A DNA stretch of 64,000 nucleotides, taken from Streptomyces sp. SCSIO 30461 (GTDB lineage Bacteria > Actinomycetota > Actinomycetes > Streptomycetales > Streptomycetaceae). The stretch spans positions 6,464,001 through 6,528,000 of the forward strand of contig NZ_CP146101.1 of the NCBI RefSeq assembly GCF_037023745.1, written 5' to 3'. Shown one piece after another: positions 36,768 to 45,610 of the stretch; the first letter of the stretch is position 1; every line of letters starts with the position of its first letter. Position numbers and translations under genes: made by a program. The notes beneath the pieces were generated by a model that saw nothing but the letters and a program-made list of their open reading frames with translations, had not been told where the DNA came from and did not search any database.

Positions 36768-37160
36768 GAAGATGTCGCGGACGACGGGGTGGTCGAACCG
36801 GAAAGCCTCATCGTCACGGTCGCCGCCGGAATCCCCTGCACAGAGGTGAGTGCGGCGCCAGTCTCCCCACGTGTCGTGCTTCCACGACTGCACCGGAGCG
36901 TTGAAGTCACCATTAGAGGCGGCCGTATACGTCCAAAGCCCGACCGCAGAGCCGTCGTAGTCGTGGCAGGCCGCGATGTCGTCACGGTCACCTCTGTCAT
37001 CAGGTGTCACTTCCTGTTCGAAGATCCACCGTTGACGACCGTAGGGACCCTCCGACCAGGGGACAGCGGTTTCCCCTGGTCGGCACTTCGATCGGTTGTC
37101 GAAAGAGACGGGCGGGCCGAGCGACGGTGGTGGTGTGAGCACGCGAGAGCAACCGGGCAC
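36768..37160 (-). pseudogene. FG-GAP/VCBS-repeat protein fragment
   Basis: The minus strand reads VTPDDRGDRDDIAACHDYDG, SAVGLWTYTAASNGDFNAPV and THLCAGDSGGDRDDEAFRFD, which closely follow the FG-GAP/VCBS blades of Streptomyces secreted proteins (DRDDIAALYDYGG ... LWTFTAASNGGF ... LLAGDFTGDGRDD). Several consensus residues are lost (ALYDY is ACHDYD, GDFTGD is GDSGGD) and there is no signal peptide or full propeller, so this is a decayed or truncated piece. The rest of the interval 36668-37207 contains the terminator and the folE2 upstream region only. Confidence 0.55.
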
Positions 37161-37207
37161 TCACAGGGCGGCGCCCCTCTCGACAGAGTGACGAAAGGAA
37201 TACGCGG

Positions 37208-38032
37208 ATGCTTTTCCACACCGAGGGAACAGGCCTCCCGCACACTGCGGGGGAGGCTCCCGCACTGCACGACGTCCAGAACGAGCGAGACGGACGTGGA
37301 ATCGAGATCGACCGGGTGGGCATCAGCAATGTGAAGTACCCGGTGTTGTTCGACGACGGCGACGTGCGCCAGCACGGAATCGCCGAGGCCGCGGTCACCG
37401 TACGGCTCCCCCACGATCAGCGGGGCACACACATGAGCCGCATGGTTGCCCTCGTACGCGACGTACTGAGTCACTTCGACCCGAGGGCGGTCGGCTCCGC
37501 CCTGAAGGAAGGTGCGGATTCGCTCGACGCTCCGGCGCTCTACATGGACGTGGCAATGGACGTGGCAACCGAGGTCCGTGCACCCGCCAGCGGCATCACC
37601 TCACAGGCCGTGCACCGAGTGACGTTCGCAATGCAATGGCACGACGGCAGGATCTGCATGGACACCTCGGTCATGTGCGTCGTCACCAGTCTGTGCCCCT
37701 GCTCGAAAACCATCTCTGACTACGGTGCCCACAACCAGCGCAGCGAGGTCACGCTGACTGTGACGGGAGAGGGCGATGCTGCGTATGCGCTCCCGATCCG
37801 TGCTCTGGTCGACCTGGCCACGTCCTGCGCTTCCGCCCCGGTCGTCCCGTTGGTCAAGCGCCCGGACGAGCGGGTACTGACGATGCAGGCCTACGACAAC
37901 CCGGCCTTCGTCGAGGACATGGTGCGTGATGTCTCCACAGCCTGTCGCCTCCGTGGCCTTTCCCACCGCGTATCGGTGAGGAACCTGGAGAGCATCCACA
38001 GCCACGACGCCGTCGCGGTCTTGTCCGGCTGA
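37208..38032 (+). CDS. folE2: GTP cyclohydrolase FolE2 (type IB)
   Basis: Converts GTP to 7,8-dihydroneopterin triphosphate, the first step of pterin and folate synthesis, using a metal other than strictly zinc. The 274-residue product has the FolE2 signatures HDVQNERDGRGIEIDRVGI and NVKYPV near the N-terminus, SLCPCSKTISDYGAHNQRS around 161-179 with the metal-binding Cys (C163/C165 region) and H175, and NLESIHSHDA near the C-terminus with the expected Glu. GAAAGGA precedes the ATG at 8 bases. It is followed by an MFS exporter, folB and folK on the same strand, forming an accessory pterin module. FolE2 is often a zinc-starvation substitute for FolE, but I see no Zur-type box upstream. Confidence 0.93.
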   Translation: MLFHTEGTGLPHTAGEAPALHDVQNERDGRGIEIDRVGISNVKYPVLFDDGDVRQHGIAEAAVTVRLPHDQRGTHMSRMVALVRDVLSHFDPRAVGSALKEGADSLDAPALYMDVAMDVATEVRAPASGITSQAVHRVTFAMQWHDGRICMDTSVMCVVTSLCPCSKTISDYGAHNQRSEVTLTVTGEGDAAYALPIRALVDLATSCASAPVVPLVKRPDERVLTMQAYDNPAFVEDMVRDVSTACRLRGLSHRVSVRNLESIHSHDAVAVLSG

Positions 38033-38046
38033 AGAAGCACCACGCC

Positions 38047-38210
38047 AGTGCCGCGTCAGCCAAGGTTTGCCCCGTCGCGACGCCCGGCACGACACCTCGC
38101 GGCGTTGCCGAATCGACCGAGTAGATCCACTACGAGGCCGATCCGGCGCCTTGCGATGCGCCGCACCGAGCGCCGTTCCTTGACGGGCAAACCTTGACTG
38201 ACGCGGCACT
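38047..38210. mobile_element. MITE-like inverted-repeat element (164 bp) between folE2 and MFS
   Basis: The ends are inverted repeats of about 29 bp: the left end begins AGTGCCGCGTCAGCCAAGG and continues TTTGCCCCGTC; the right end read on the other strand begins AGTGCCGCGTCAGTCAAGG and continues TTTGCCCGTC (one mismatch, one indel). The 105 bases inside carry no coding frame. It sits 14 bases after the folE2 stop and 15 bases before the MFS ATG, so the MFS ribosome site starts right at its edge. No clear target-site duplication is visible. It could alternatively be an intercistronic hairpin, but the length of the arms and the unpaired core favour a non-autonomous element. Confidence 0.7.
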
Positions 38211-38225
38211 AGGGAGAGGGTCCAC

Positions 38226-39716
38226 ATGTGGCGCCAGCCTGCTTCCAGCAACCGCACGTGCGTGGGAGAGCCGACTGCGGAAGTCGGCAGTGCACGGGCC
38301 TGGCATGGCGCGGTGCAGTCACGCAGCCAGCTTGCGGCGCTGGCCTCGGTGCAGTTCCTTCTGATGCTCAGCGCGTCGGTGATCAACGTCACCTCGCCCG
38401 CCATCGGTGAGGATCTGCGACTGTCGCCCGTACAACTGTCCTGGGTCGTCAGCGCATATGTACTGGCGATCGCGGCGCTGCTGCTGCCGGCCGGTCGCGC
38501 GACGGACCTCGTAGGACGCCGCCGGCTGATGCTGGTGGGGCTCTGCGTGTTCGCCGCCGCGTCCGTGCTCGCCGCTCTGTCGGACAGCGTGGGGCCCCTC
38601 ATCGGCGCACGGGCGCTGCAAGGCGTCGGGGTTGCTCTGGTGGAACCGGCACTGCTCTCCCTGTTCCTGCTGCTGGCTCCCCCTGGCGAGCGGGGCAAGC
38701 CGCTTGGGCTTTGGGGTGCCGCAGCCGCAGCCGGAGGCGGAGCCGGGACGCTCCTGGGCGGGCTGCTCACCGGGAGCACGGGCTGGCAGAGTGTCTTCTT
38801 CACGGCGGCCGCCTTGGCCGTACTCCTTGCCGTGGCCTGCGCTCGCATGCTCCCCGCCGACGTCCGGACCGCTCCAGGCCTGTCTCGGCAGGATATGAGG
38901 GCTGCCATCGCGCTTTCGGCCGGCCTGGTCGCGGTCGCCTTCGGCTCCGCTGAGGCGGGGCGTACGGGCTGGACCAGGCCGGCCGCACTGGCGTCCGTGG
39001 GAGCTGGTCTGGTACTCCTGGCACTGCTTGCCGCGGCTGAACGACGCAGGCGCTATCCGCTGGTGCCGGTACGGGCCATCGCAAAGGCTTCCGTGGGCCT
39101 CTCCCAGCTGGCCGTCGCCGTGATGGGGATGACGGGCACGGCGACGTTCTTCTTCCTGGCCCAGTACCAGCAGCGGGTCCTCGGCGACACCCCCCAGACC
39201 GCCGCCTTGTGGCAGCTCCCGCTGACGGTCGCGGCCGCGTTGGGATCGGTGCTGGCTGCGCGGCTAGCCCGTCTGGTAGGCCCCAAAATGGCTGCGGTCC
39301 TGGGGCAGACGGCACTGGGGGCGGGTCTACTGTGGCTGGGTCGGCTCACGGGAGAAGGGACGTTCGCGCAAGAGGCTCTGGTGCCGTCCCTGCTGGTCGG
39401 TTGTGGGATGGGCTTGGCGGTCGTCCACCTGACACAGGCCGCGACGGCGTGGGCCACGCCCCAGGAAGCCGGTTTGGTGAGCGGCCTCACGAGTACCGCC
39501 AGAGCCTTCGGCGGGGTCATCGGCCTCGCGCCACTGAGCAGCCTGGCGGCCTACACGACGGTGAGTACGAGCCACGACGTCTCCCAGACGCAGGCGCTCC
39601 AGGCAGGATACTCGACGGCCTTCACGACGCTGGGGCTGATCATGGCGGCGAGCACGCTCCTCCTGATCGCTCGGATCCCGCGTCCCTGGTCGTATGCACG
39701 GGCAGTCGGCGCATGA
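38226..39716 (+). CDS. MFS drug exporter, DHA2 (EmrB/QacA) family
   Basis: A 496-residue proton-coupled exporter with about 14 hydrophobic segments. Family motifs: LSASVINVTSPAIGEDLRLS and QLSWVVSAYVLAIAALLLPAGRATDLVGRRR (motif A between helices 2 and 3), ARALQGVGVALVEPALLSL (motif C region) and GWQSVFFTAAALAVL. The N-terminal 33 residues before the first helix are longer than usual. GGGAGAGGG lies upstream of the ATG at 38226. Lying between folE2 and folB, it may export a pterin or protect against an antifolate; this is inference from position. Confidence 0.9.
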   Translation: MWRQPASSNRTCVGEPTAEVGSARAWHGAVQSRSQLAALASVQFLLMLSASVINVTSPAIGEDLRLSPVQLSWVVSAYVLAIAALLLPAGRATDLVGRRRLMLVGLCVFAAASVLAALSDSVGPLIGARALQGVGVALVEPALLSLFLLLAPPGERGKPLGLWGAAAAAGGGAGTLLGGLLTGSTGWQSVFFTAAALAVLLAVACARMLPADVRTAPGLSRQDMRAAIALSAGLVAVAFGSAEAGRTGWTRPAALASVGAGLVLLALLAAAERRRRYPLVPVRAIAKASVGLSQLAVAVMGMTGTATFFFLAQYQQRVLGDTPQTAALWQLPLTVAAALGSVLAARLARLVGPKMAAVLGQTALGAGLLWLGRLTGEGTFAQEALVPSLLVGCGMGLAVVHLTQAATAWATPQEAGLVSGLTSTARAFGGVIGLAPLSSLAAYTTVSTSHDVSQTQALQAGYSTAFTTLGLIMAASTLLLIARIPRPWSYARAVGA

Positions 39717-39784
39717 GCCGCCAAGCACAGGACGGCATACAACACACCACCTTGAGACCTACCACTTCCGAGAAGGGAAGAACG

Positions 39785-40243
39785 ATGTGTGAGTGGCCCG
39801 AAGGCATGGACACCATCGAGATCGACGATCTGCTGCTGCGCTGTGTCATAGGCGTACGGGCAGAGGAGCGGCGCGACCGGTCGGACGTCGTCATCGGCCT
39901 GAGGATCGCCGCCGACACACGTCCTGCTGCGACCAGTGACGCGATCGAGCACGCGTGGAACTACCGGACAGCGGTGAAGGCCGTGATCGCCCTCGTGGAG
40001 AAGTCGAGTTTCCACACCGTCGAGGCTCTAGCGGATGCCATAGCCCGCTGCCTGGTGGCACACGGAACCCCCCACGTTCAGGTCACGGTTCACAAGCCAG
40101 GGGCCCTTCGCTTCGCCCGCACGGTGGGGGTTCGCATCGAACGGCGAGCAGCCGACTACCCGCGGGCGGCGGCCGGGCAACAGGCCGAGCCCGCGCTCCA
40201 GCCGCTTGCCCCCGCACCCCGCGACCACGCCGTGCCAGCCTGA
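39785..40243 (+). CDS. folB: Dihydroneopterin aldolase
   Basis: Converts 7,8-dihydroneopterin to 6-hydroxymethyl-7,8-dihydropterin plus glycolaldehyde (and can epimerise). The 152-residue product begins MCEWPEGMDTIEIDDLLLRC. Family features: LLRCVIGVRAEERR at the start of the fold, the active-site stretch TVEALADAIARC with the pterin-binding Glu, and VQVTVHKPGALRFA with the catalytic Lys. A ~28-residue Ala/Pro/Gln tail follows the fold. AGAAGGGAAG precedes the ATG at 39785, which is 68 bases after the MFS stop. It is the second enzyme of the local pterin module. Confidence 0.9.
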   Translation: MCEWPEGMDTIEIDDLLLRCVIGVRAEERRDRSDVVIGLRIAADTRPAATSDAIEHAWNYRTAVKAVIALVEKSSFHTVEALADAIARCLVAHGTPHVQVTVHKPGALRFARTVGVRIERRAADYPRAAAGQQAEPALQPLAPAPRDHAVPA

Positions 40244-40276
40244 GAGATCGACAGTATCGGCACCACAGGAGACCCC

Positions 40277-40786
40277 ATGTCACACGACGGCATCTACCTC
40301 GGCATCGGCTCCAACCTGTCCCCGGAGTCCAATATCAGCTGGGCTCTGGCGTGGCTCGGCAAGCACGGTCTAGTCCAGGCGACCTCCCCGGTGTACCGCA
40401 CCCGGCCGGTGGGCATCGCCGGCGCTCCGGACTTCCTCAATCTCGCCCTGCGTGTGGACTACGCGGGCGGAGACCTGGCCCGGCTGAAGTCCCTGCTGGA
40501 GTCGCTCGAGCGCCGGTGCGGGCGAACCCGGCCGGAGCCCTGCTACGACGGTTGGCAGTCGCGGAGCTTGGACCTCGACATTCTCCTCGACGGAGACCGA
40601 GTCGCCACCTACGGCGCGAAGCCCTGGCATGTGCCGCATCCGGACGTCCTCCGCTTCGCGCACGTGGCCGTCCCACTCGCCGACATCGCTGGCGAACTGA
40701 TTCACCCACAGTGCGGGGTCTCCCTCGCCGACATCGCCGCCGCGATGCCCCACGACGGCATTACTGACCTCGGCTCATCAAGGTGA
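40277..40786 (+). CDS. folK: 2-amino-4-hydroxy-6-hydroxymethyldihydropteridine pyrophosphokinase
   Basis: Transfers pyrophosphate from ATP to 6-hydroxymethyl-7,8-dihydropterin, giving the substrate of dihydropteroate synthase. The 169-residue product has the N-terminal YLGIGSNLSPESN, the pterin-loop region SPVYRTRPVGIAGAPDFLNLAL, and the metal-binding RSLDLDILL with the two Asp. It starts 33 bases after folB. No dihydropteroate synthase (folP) gene follows, so the module would deliver only the activated pterin unless a chromosomal folP is used. The stop overlaps antisense with the remnant to its right. Confidence 0.93.
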   Translation: MSHDGIYLGIGSNLSPESNISWALAWLGKHGLVQATSPVYRTRPVGIAGAPDFLNLALRVDYAGGDLARLKSLLESLERRCGRTRPEPCYDGWQSRSLDLDILLDGDRVATYGAKPWHVPHPDVLRFAHVAVPLADIAGELIHPQCGVSLADIAAAMPHDGITDLGSSR

Positions 40787-40950
40787 TGCTGGCTCGTCGA
40801 GGGTCAGGCCGGTACCGGCTACGAAGCCGTCGAGGGTGTCGGGGCGGTACTGCAGGCGCTTGCGCCGGTTGCTGACGAGGGCTTCGAGTCGGTCGAGGGC
40901 GACGACGGACCGGCTTCTTCGGACGTCAGGACGGCCCCGACGCCGTCTGG
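40778..40950 (-). other. Unidentified coding remnant, convergent with folK
   Basis: The minus strand carries an open stretch ending VALDRLEALVSNRRKRLQYR and PDTLDGFVAGTGLTLDEP, with a TGA at 40778 inside the folK 3' end. It looks like a protein C-terminus with good codon use but has no start or upstream domain. It may be the tail of a transposase or other mobile-element gene cut off at the edge of the pterin module; I do not recognise the family with confidence. Confidence 0.35.
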
Positions 40951-41112
40951 CCCCGTCCGGTCGCCTGAACGGGTAGCGATGACGTCGTGTGCTGTGACGC
41001 CTGCCTCGGACGGGTACCCCTCCTCCTACACCGTGAGCGGTGTCGCCAGGTCACTGCGAACCGACCGCAGAGAGCCCGGCAGCCGCATGTACTCGCCCCG
41101 GAAGGCAATGCC

Positions 41113-43122
41113 GTGCGTCTTCGTAGAGCCGCTCTGCTCACCGTCGCTCTGGCCGGCCTCGCAGCCGGGGCCGCCGTCCCATCGGAGACAACCGGCGGTT
41201 CACCGGCCTGGCACGGGGTGCTGAAGCAGCAGGGGGTGGTGCGCAGCGGAGACCGGCCCATCGCCGCCGAGGTGACGCTGCTCCAGGCCGGGGACCGCCC
41301 CGGGGCCGGCGCCCGCCCGCTGGCCCGCACCCGCAGCGACGCCCATGGCCGCTTCACCCTGTCATACCGTGCCCCGGACAGTCCGGACGCCGTGCTGTAC
41401 CTGACCGCGGACTCGGGCCCCACCGGTCACCCGCGCAGCCGGACCGGGCACCGTGTGCGGCCGGTCCGACTGGTCGCGGTGATCGGCACCGGGCATCGCC
41501 ACGGCAAGGTCGTACTCAACGAGCGCACCACGGTCGCGGCGGGGTTCGCGATGGCGCAGTTCACCCGGGGTGGTGAGATGGCGGGCCGCCGTCCCGGGCT
41601 TCAGAACGCGGCGGCCGTCTCGCACAACCTCGCGGACATCAGCGACGGGGCGGCGGCCGAGGTGCTCGCCACCGCCCCGAACGGTGACCAGACCTCCAGC
41701 CTGCGTGCCTTCAACACGCTGGCCGACATTCTGTCCGGCTGCACCGCGGGACAGACCTGCGAGAGCCTCTTCGCCCTGGCCACGCGCCCTGGGGCACCAG
41801 CGCCTAGGGAGACCTTCCAGGCAGTCGCGGACATCGCCCGGCTCCCCGGCAACCACCCCGCCGAGCTGTTCGCCCTGGGAGAGGGCCGGGACACATACCG
41901 GCCCCGGCTGGCCGAGGCGCCCGACGCCTGGACCATCGCACTGCGCTACGTGGGTAACGGTCACGAGCTGGACGGTCCGGGGTCCGTCGCGCTCGACGCG
42001 GAAGGCACGGCCTGGATCGGCAACAACTACAGGTTCAACGCGGATCCCCTGCAGTCCGTCTGCGGCTCCCGCATCCTGTCCCGGCTCACTCCGACGGGCC
42101 AGGACGTCCCCGGTGCCCCGTACCGGGGCGGCGGGCTGTACGGGGTGGGTTTCGGCACCGCCATCGACCCCAAGGGTCGGGTATGGGCAGCCAACTTCGG
42201 CTTCCAGGGCACTGGTTGCCCTATCGACGCCAGCCTCCTCTACCGCAGCGTCTCGCAGTTCACAGCCATGGGCCGGCCCATCTCGCCGCCCCAGGGCTGG
42301 CGCTTCGGCGACATCGTCCAGCCTCAGGGGACCGTGTCGGACCGGGAGGGGAACATCTGGATCGCCAACTGCGGTGGCAGAAGCGTGACCAGGATTCCGC
42401 GCGGGGACGCCGTCCGGGCCCGGAACATCGCGCCGGGCGGTGAAAGTCTCGTCAAGCCCTTCGGTGTCACGGTCGACACCCGGGGGCGTGCCTGGGTGAC
42501 CGGGAACGGGAGCGACAACGTGACACTGCTCTCTCCGTGGGGCGAGCCGCTGCGCTCGATCACCGGCGGCGGCATCAAGCGGCCCATGGGCATCGCCTCC
42601 GACACGCTGGGCAACGTGTGGGTGGCCAACGGCGGAGCGTTGGTCGCTCCCTGCGAGGGCACCACCCCCGCCATGGTCGCCGAGGCGGTCGAGGACATCG
42701 TCACGCGCCACGTCGACGCCTCGGTCACCCTGATCCGTCCCGACGGGTCCACACCCGCCGAACCGTTCGTCAACGACGGCCTGTTCCTGCCCTGGGGGAT
42801 CGCCGTCGACGGCGACGACACGGTCTGGGTGGCGAACTTCGGCGGTCATCGCCTGGCCAACCTGTGCGGCGCCCGCGTGTCCGCCTGCCCGCCCGGTCTC
42901 CGTACGGGCGATCCGATCTCGCCGGCAGACACCGGCTACACCAGCGACGGGCTGGAGCGGAACACCGCCGTCCAGATCGACCCCTCCGGAAACGTCTGGC
43001 TGGTCAACAACTGGCGCACCATCCCATTGCAGACCAATCCCGGTGGCTACGAGATCGTGGTCTTCGTCGGGCTCGCCGCCCCGGTCCGCACTCCGCTGCT
43101 CGGACCACCGCGGCATCTCTGA
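41113..43122 (+). CDS. Secreted NHL/Vgb-like beta-propeller protein
   Basis: A 669-residue exported protein. The GTG at 41113 has GGAAGG seven bases upstream and is followed by a signal peptide (MRLRRAALLTVALAGLAAGA). Residues about 30-130 form a carboxypeptidase-regulatory-like beta sandwich (IAAEVTLLQAGDRP ... TRSDAHGRFTLSYRAPDS). From about 300 onwards six-fold repeats of the type GPGSVALDAEGTAWIGNN, GTAIDPKGRVWAANFG, GTVSDREGNIWIANCG, GVTVDTRGRAWVTGNG, GIASDTLGNVWVANGG and GIAVDGDDTVWVANFG build a propeller like Vgb/SMP-30 proteins. Four to six Cys suggest disulfides. The role is unknown. It lies between the pterin module and an IS3 remnant. Confidence 0.82.
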   Translation: MRLRRAALLTVALAGLAAGAAVPSETTGGSPAWHGVLKQQGVVRSGDRPIAAEVTLLQAGDRPGAGARPLARTRSDAHGRFTLSYRAPDSPDAVLYLTADSGPTGHPRSRTGHRVRPVRLVAVIGTGHRHGKVVLNERTTVAAGFAMAQFTRGGEMAGRRPGLQNAAAVSHNLADISDGAAAEVLATAPNGDQTSSLRAFNTLADILSGCTAGQTCESLFALATRPGAPAPRETFQAVADIARLPGNHPAELFALGEGRDTYRPRLAEAPDAWTIALRYVGNGHELDGPGSVALDAEGTAWIGNNYRFNADPLQSVCGSRILSRLTPTGQDVPGAPYRGGGLYGVGFGTAIDPKGRVWAANFGFQGTGCPIDASLLYRSVSQFTAMGRPISPPQGWRFGDIVQPQGTVSDREGNIWIANCGGRSVTRIPRGDAVRARNIAPGGESLVKPFGVTVDTRGRAWVTGNGSDNVTLLSPWGEPLRSITGGGIKRPMGIASDTLGNVWVANGGALVAPCEGTTPAMVAEAVEDIVTRHVDASVTLIRPDGSTPAEPFVNDGLFLPWGIAVDGDDTVWVANFGGHRLANLCGARVSACPPGLRTGDPISPADTGYTSDGLERNTAVQIDPSGNVWLVNNWRTIPLQTNPGGYEIVVFVGLAAPVRTPLLGPPRHL

Positions 43123-43126
43123 CCGT

Positions 43127-43245
43127 GCACACCCGGCGGCGGCCCGCCGGGCACAGCGGGCCGCCTCGCTCTCGCGCCAGGCGTGGCAGGAGGAGCGGGC
43201 GACCTTCAGCACCCGGCACAGCAAGACGATCGGGTACGTCGCCTT
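43127..43245 (-). pseudogene. IS3 family transposase (OrfB) N-terminal remnant
   Basis: The minus strand reads YPIVLLCRVLKVARSSCHAW then RESEAARCARRAAAG, which is the start of IS3-type OrfB proteins (YPVxLLCRVLxVSRSxYYAW). Both ends are cut: nothing upstream (adenosine deaminase 3' end follows) and nothing after about 43127. Confidence 0.65.
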
Positions 43246-43246
43246 C

Positions 43247-44248
43247 TCAGGAACCGCCGAACTCGTATGTGTCCACCGCGTCCAGATACCGTCTGCGCCG
43301 TGGCTCGTCGTGGTCCAGGAAGGATGCCTCGAACGAGTTCCGCGCGAGCTGCCTCATCTGCTCCCGGTCCAGGCCGAGCGCCTCGCGCACCGCGTGGAAG
43401 GTGTCCCCGACATAGCCGCCGAAGTACGCCGGGTCGTCGGAGTTGACGGTCACCAGCAACCCGGCGTCCATCATCGCGCGCAACGGATGGTCCTCCAGGG
43501 TGTCCACGGCACGCAGCCGCACGTTCGACAGCGGGCACACGGTCAGCGGCACCCGCTCCCGTACCAGCCGCTGCACCAGCTCCGGGTCCTCCATCGCGCG
43601 CAGACCGTGGTCGACGCGCTCGACGCCCAGGATGTCGAGGGCTTCCCGGATGTACGCGGGCGGGCCCTCCGCACCGGCATGGGCGACCTTGCGGAGCCCC
43701 AGGGACTCGGCGGCCGCGTAGACCTCGCGGAACTTGGCGGGCGGATTGCCGGCCTCCGCCGAGTCCAGGCCGACCCCGCTGATGTGGTGGAGATACGGCT
43801 TGGCGGCGTCGAGCGTGGCCATCGCGGAGTCGGCGGACCGGTCGCGCAGGAAGCACATGATCAGCTGGGTGGAGACGCCGTGCCGCTCGTCCGCGCGGTC
43901 CAGAGCGTGGGCGAGCCCCTCGACCACCGTCCCGATGGGGACCCCGCGGGCGGTGTGCGCCTGCGGGTCGAAGAAGATCTCCGCGTGCCGTACGCCCTGC
44001 GCCGCCGCCCGCGCGAGATAGGCGTCGGCGAGTTCGGTGAAGTCCTCGGCGGTGCGCAGCACCGCCATCAGCTCGTAGTAGAGGTCGAAGAAGGACTGGA
44101 GGTCGGTGAAGAGATACGCCTTGCGGAGGTCTTCGGTCCCGGTGTAGGGGAGCGCGACCCCGTTTCGTGCGGCGAGGTCGAAGGCGAGTTCGGGTTCGAG
44201 GGTGCCCTCGATGTGGAGGTGCAGTTCAGCCTTGGGCAGTGGAGGCAT
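43247..44248 (-). CDS. add: Adenosine deaminase
   Basis: Hydrolyses adenosine (and deoxyadenosine) to inosine. The 333-residue product has the N-terminal metal motif KAELHLHIEG (H10, H12), the KVAHAGAEG block, ERVDHGLRAMED with the catalytic region His, PLTVCPLSNVRL, and VTVNSDDPAYFGG with the final Asp pair. The ATG at 44248 fits the family start (MPPLPKAELH); an upstream TTG at 44293 would add 15 residues. It follows RNase Z with a 10-base gap. Related members of this family act on adenine or modified adenosines, so exact substrate is inference. Confidence 0.92.
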   Translation of the reverse strand: MPPLPKAELHLHIEGTLEPELAFDLAARNGVALPYTGTEDLRKAYLFTDLQSFFDLYYELMAVLRTAEDFTELADAYLARAAAQGVRHAEIFFDPQAHTARGVPIGTVVEGLAHALDRADERHGVSTQLIMCFLRDRSADSAMATLDAAKPYLHHISGVGLDSAEAGNPPAKFREVYAAAESLGLRKVAHAGAEGPPAYIREALDILGVERVDHGLRAMEDPELVQRLVRERVPLTVCPLSNVRLRAVDTLEDHPLRAMMDAGLLVTVNSDDPAYFGGYVGDTFHAVREALGLDREQMRQLARNSFEASFLDHDEPRRRRYLDAVDTYEFGGS

Positions 44249-44258
44249 CGGTGCTCGC

Positions 44259-45167
44259 TCAGGGTGCGCGTTTGGGCAGGGGTAGGCGGACAAGGTCCTG
44301 GGCCACGGAGAGTTCGCCGTCGAAGCCCGCCGCGCGGGCCTGCCGCTCGAACTCCCAGGGGTCGCTGTAGCGCTGGGAGAAGTGCGTCAGCACGAGGTGC
44401 CGTACGCCTGCGTCACGTGCCACGGCTGCGGCCTGCCCCGCGGTGAGGTGGCCGTGGTCGGTGGCGAGTCGGATGTCATCGTCGAGGAAGGTGGACTCGA
44501 TGACGAGCATGTCGCAGCCGTCGGCGAGTTCGTAGACCCCCTCGCAGAGACGGGTGTCCATGACGAAGGCGAAACGCTGTCCCCTGCGTATCTCGCTCAC
44601 GTCTTCGAGGGTGACCCCGCCCAGGGCGCCCTCACGCTGGATGCGGCCCACGTCGGGGCCCTTGATGCCGTGCGCGGCCAGCCTTTCGGGGAGCATCCGG
44701 CGGCCGTCCGGCTCTGTGAGGCGGTAGCCGAAGGACTCCACGGGATGGGAGAGCTCGCGCGCTTCGAGCGTGTACGAGGGCGTGGTGGCGAGCACCCCGC
44801 CGTGGGCGACCGGGTGCTCCTCGATGCGGACGGTCTCGCGGTAGGCGGTGGCGTACCTGAGCCGTTCGAAGAAGCGCTGCCCGCTTGCCGGATAGTGCGC
44901 GGTGACCGGGTGCGGGACCTGGTCCAGGTTGACGCGCTGGATCACTCCGGCGAGGCCGAGTGAGTGGTCGCCGTGGAAGTGTGTGACGCAGATCCGGTTG
45001 ATGTCGTGCGCGGCGACCCCGGCGCGCAGCATCTGCCGCTGCGTGCCCTCACCCGGGTCGAAGAGGATGCCTTCGCCGTCCCAGCGGAGCAGATAGCCGT
45101 TGTGGTTGCGGTGCCGGGTGGGGACCTGGCTGGCAGTGCCGAGGACGACCAGTTCGCGTACGGACAC
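44259..45167 (-). CDS. rnz: Ribonuclease Z
   Basis: Endonuclease of the metallo-beta-lactamase fold that trims the 3' trailer of tRNA precursors lacking an encoded CCA. The 302-residue product has [12 protein letters not shown] with H63, H65, D67 and H68, the [22 protein letters not shown] substrate region, [11 protein letters not shown], and the C-terminal [11 protein letters not shown]. The GTG at 45167 has GGAG six bases upstream; an open frame reaches further but without family support. It lies 22 bases after the HIT gene. Confidence 0.93.
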   Translation of the reverse strand: MSVRELVVLGTASQVPTRHRNHNGYLLRWDGEGILFDPGEGTQRQMLRAGVAAHDINRICVTHFHGDHSLGLAGVIQRVNLDQVPHPVTAHYPASGQRFFERLRYATAYRETVRIEEHPVAHGGVLATTPSYTLEARELSHPVESFGYRLTEPDGRRMLPERLAAHGIKGPDVGRIQREGALGGVTLEDVSEIRRGQRFAFVMDTRLCEGVYELADGCDMLVIESTFLDDDIRLATDHGHLTAGQAAAVARDAGVRHLVLTHFSQRYSDPWEFERQARAAGFDGELSVAQDLVRLPLPKRAP

Positions 45168-45189
45168 GGGTGGCTCCGCGTCTCGCCGG

Positions 45190-45549
45190 CTAGCCGGGAG
45201 GCCAGTTGAGTCCACGGCCGCCCAGTACGTGCGCGTGCGCGTGGAAAACGGTCTGCCCGGCGCCGGAGCCGGTGTTGAAGACGACACGGAATCCGGTCGT
45301 GTCGACCTTCTCGTCGGCAGCGACCTGGGCCGCCTCCCGCAGTATGTCGGCGGCGACGGCGGGCTGGGCGGCGGCCAGGGTGCCGGCGTCCGGGTAGTGC
45401 GCCCGGGGGATCACCAGCACATGGGTGGGCGCCTGGGGGTTGATGTCGCGGAAGGCGACGGTCGTCTCCGTCTCACGGACGACGGTGGCGGGCACGTCCC
45501 CCGCGACGATCTTGCAGAACAGGCAGTCGGCTTGCGGTTCTCCCGCCAT
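45190..45549 (-). CDS. HIT family protein (histidine triad nucleotide-binding)
   Basis: A 119-residue HINT-like hydrolase acting on nucleoside phosphoramidates or adenylated conjugates. It shows a CLFCKIVAG zinc-ribbon-like start, [18 protein letters not shown], and the triad HAHAHVLGG (H103, H105, H107) near the C-terminus, all as expected. The ATG at 45549 agrees with the family start. It leads the HIT-rnz-add unit. Confidence 0.94.
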   Translation of the reverse strand: MAGEPQADCLFCKIVAGDVPATVVRETETTVAFRDINPQAPTHVLVIPRAHYPDAGTLAAAQPAVAADILREAAQVAADEKVDTTGFRVVFNTGSGAGQTVFHAHAHVLGGRGLNWPPG

Positions 45550-45610
45550 GGCCCGGCCCCTTCCCGACTCCGGTGATCAGTATGTGCGCATGCTATCCCC
45601 GGAGCGGCGG

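Noticed and set aside
37161..37207. Zur box upstream of folE2
   Set aside because: FolE2 is often zinc-regulated, but no AT-rich Zur-like palindrome is present in the upstream bases.
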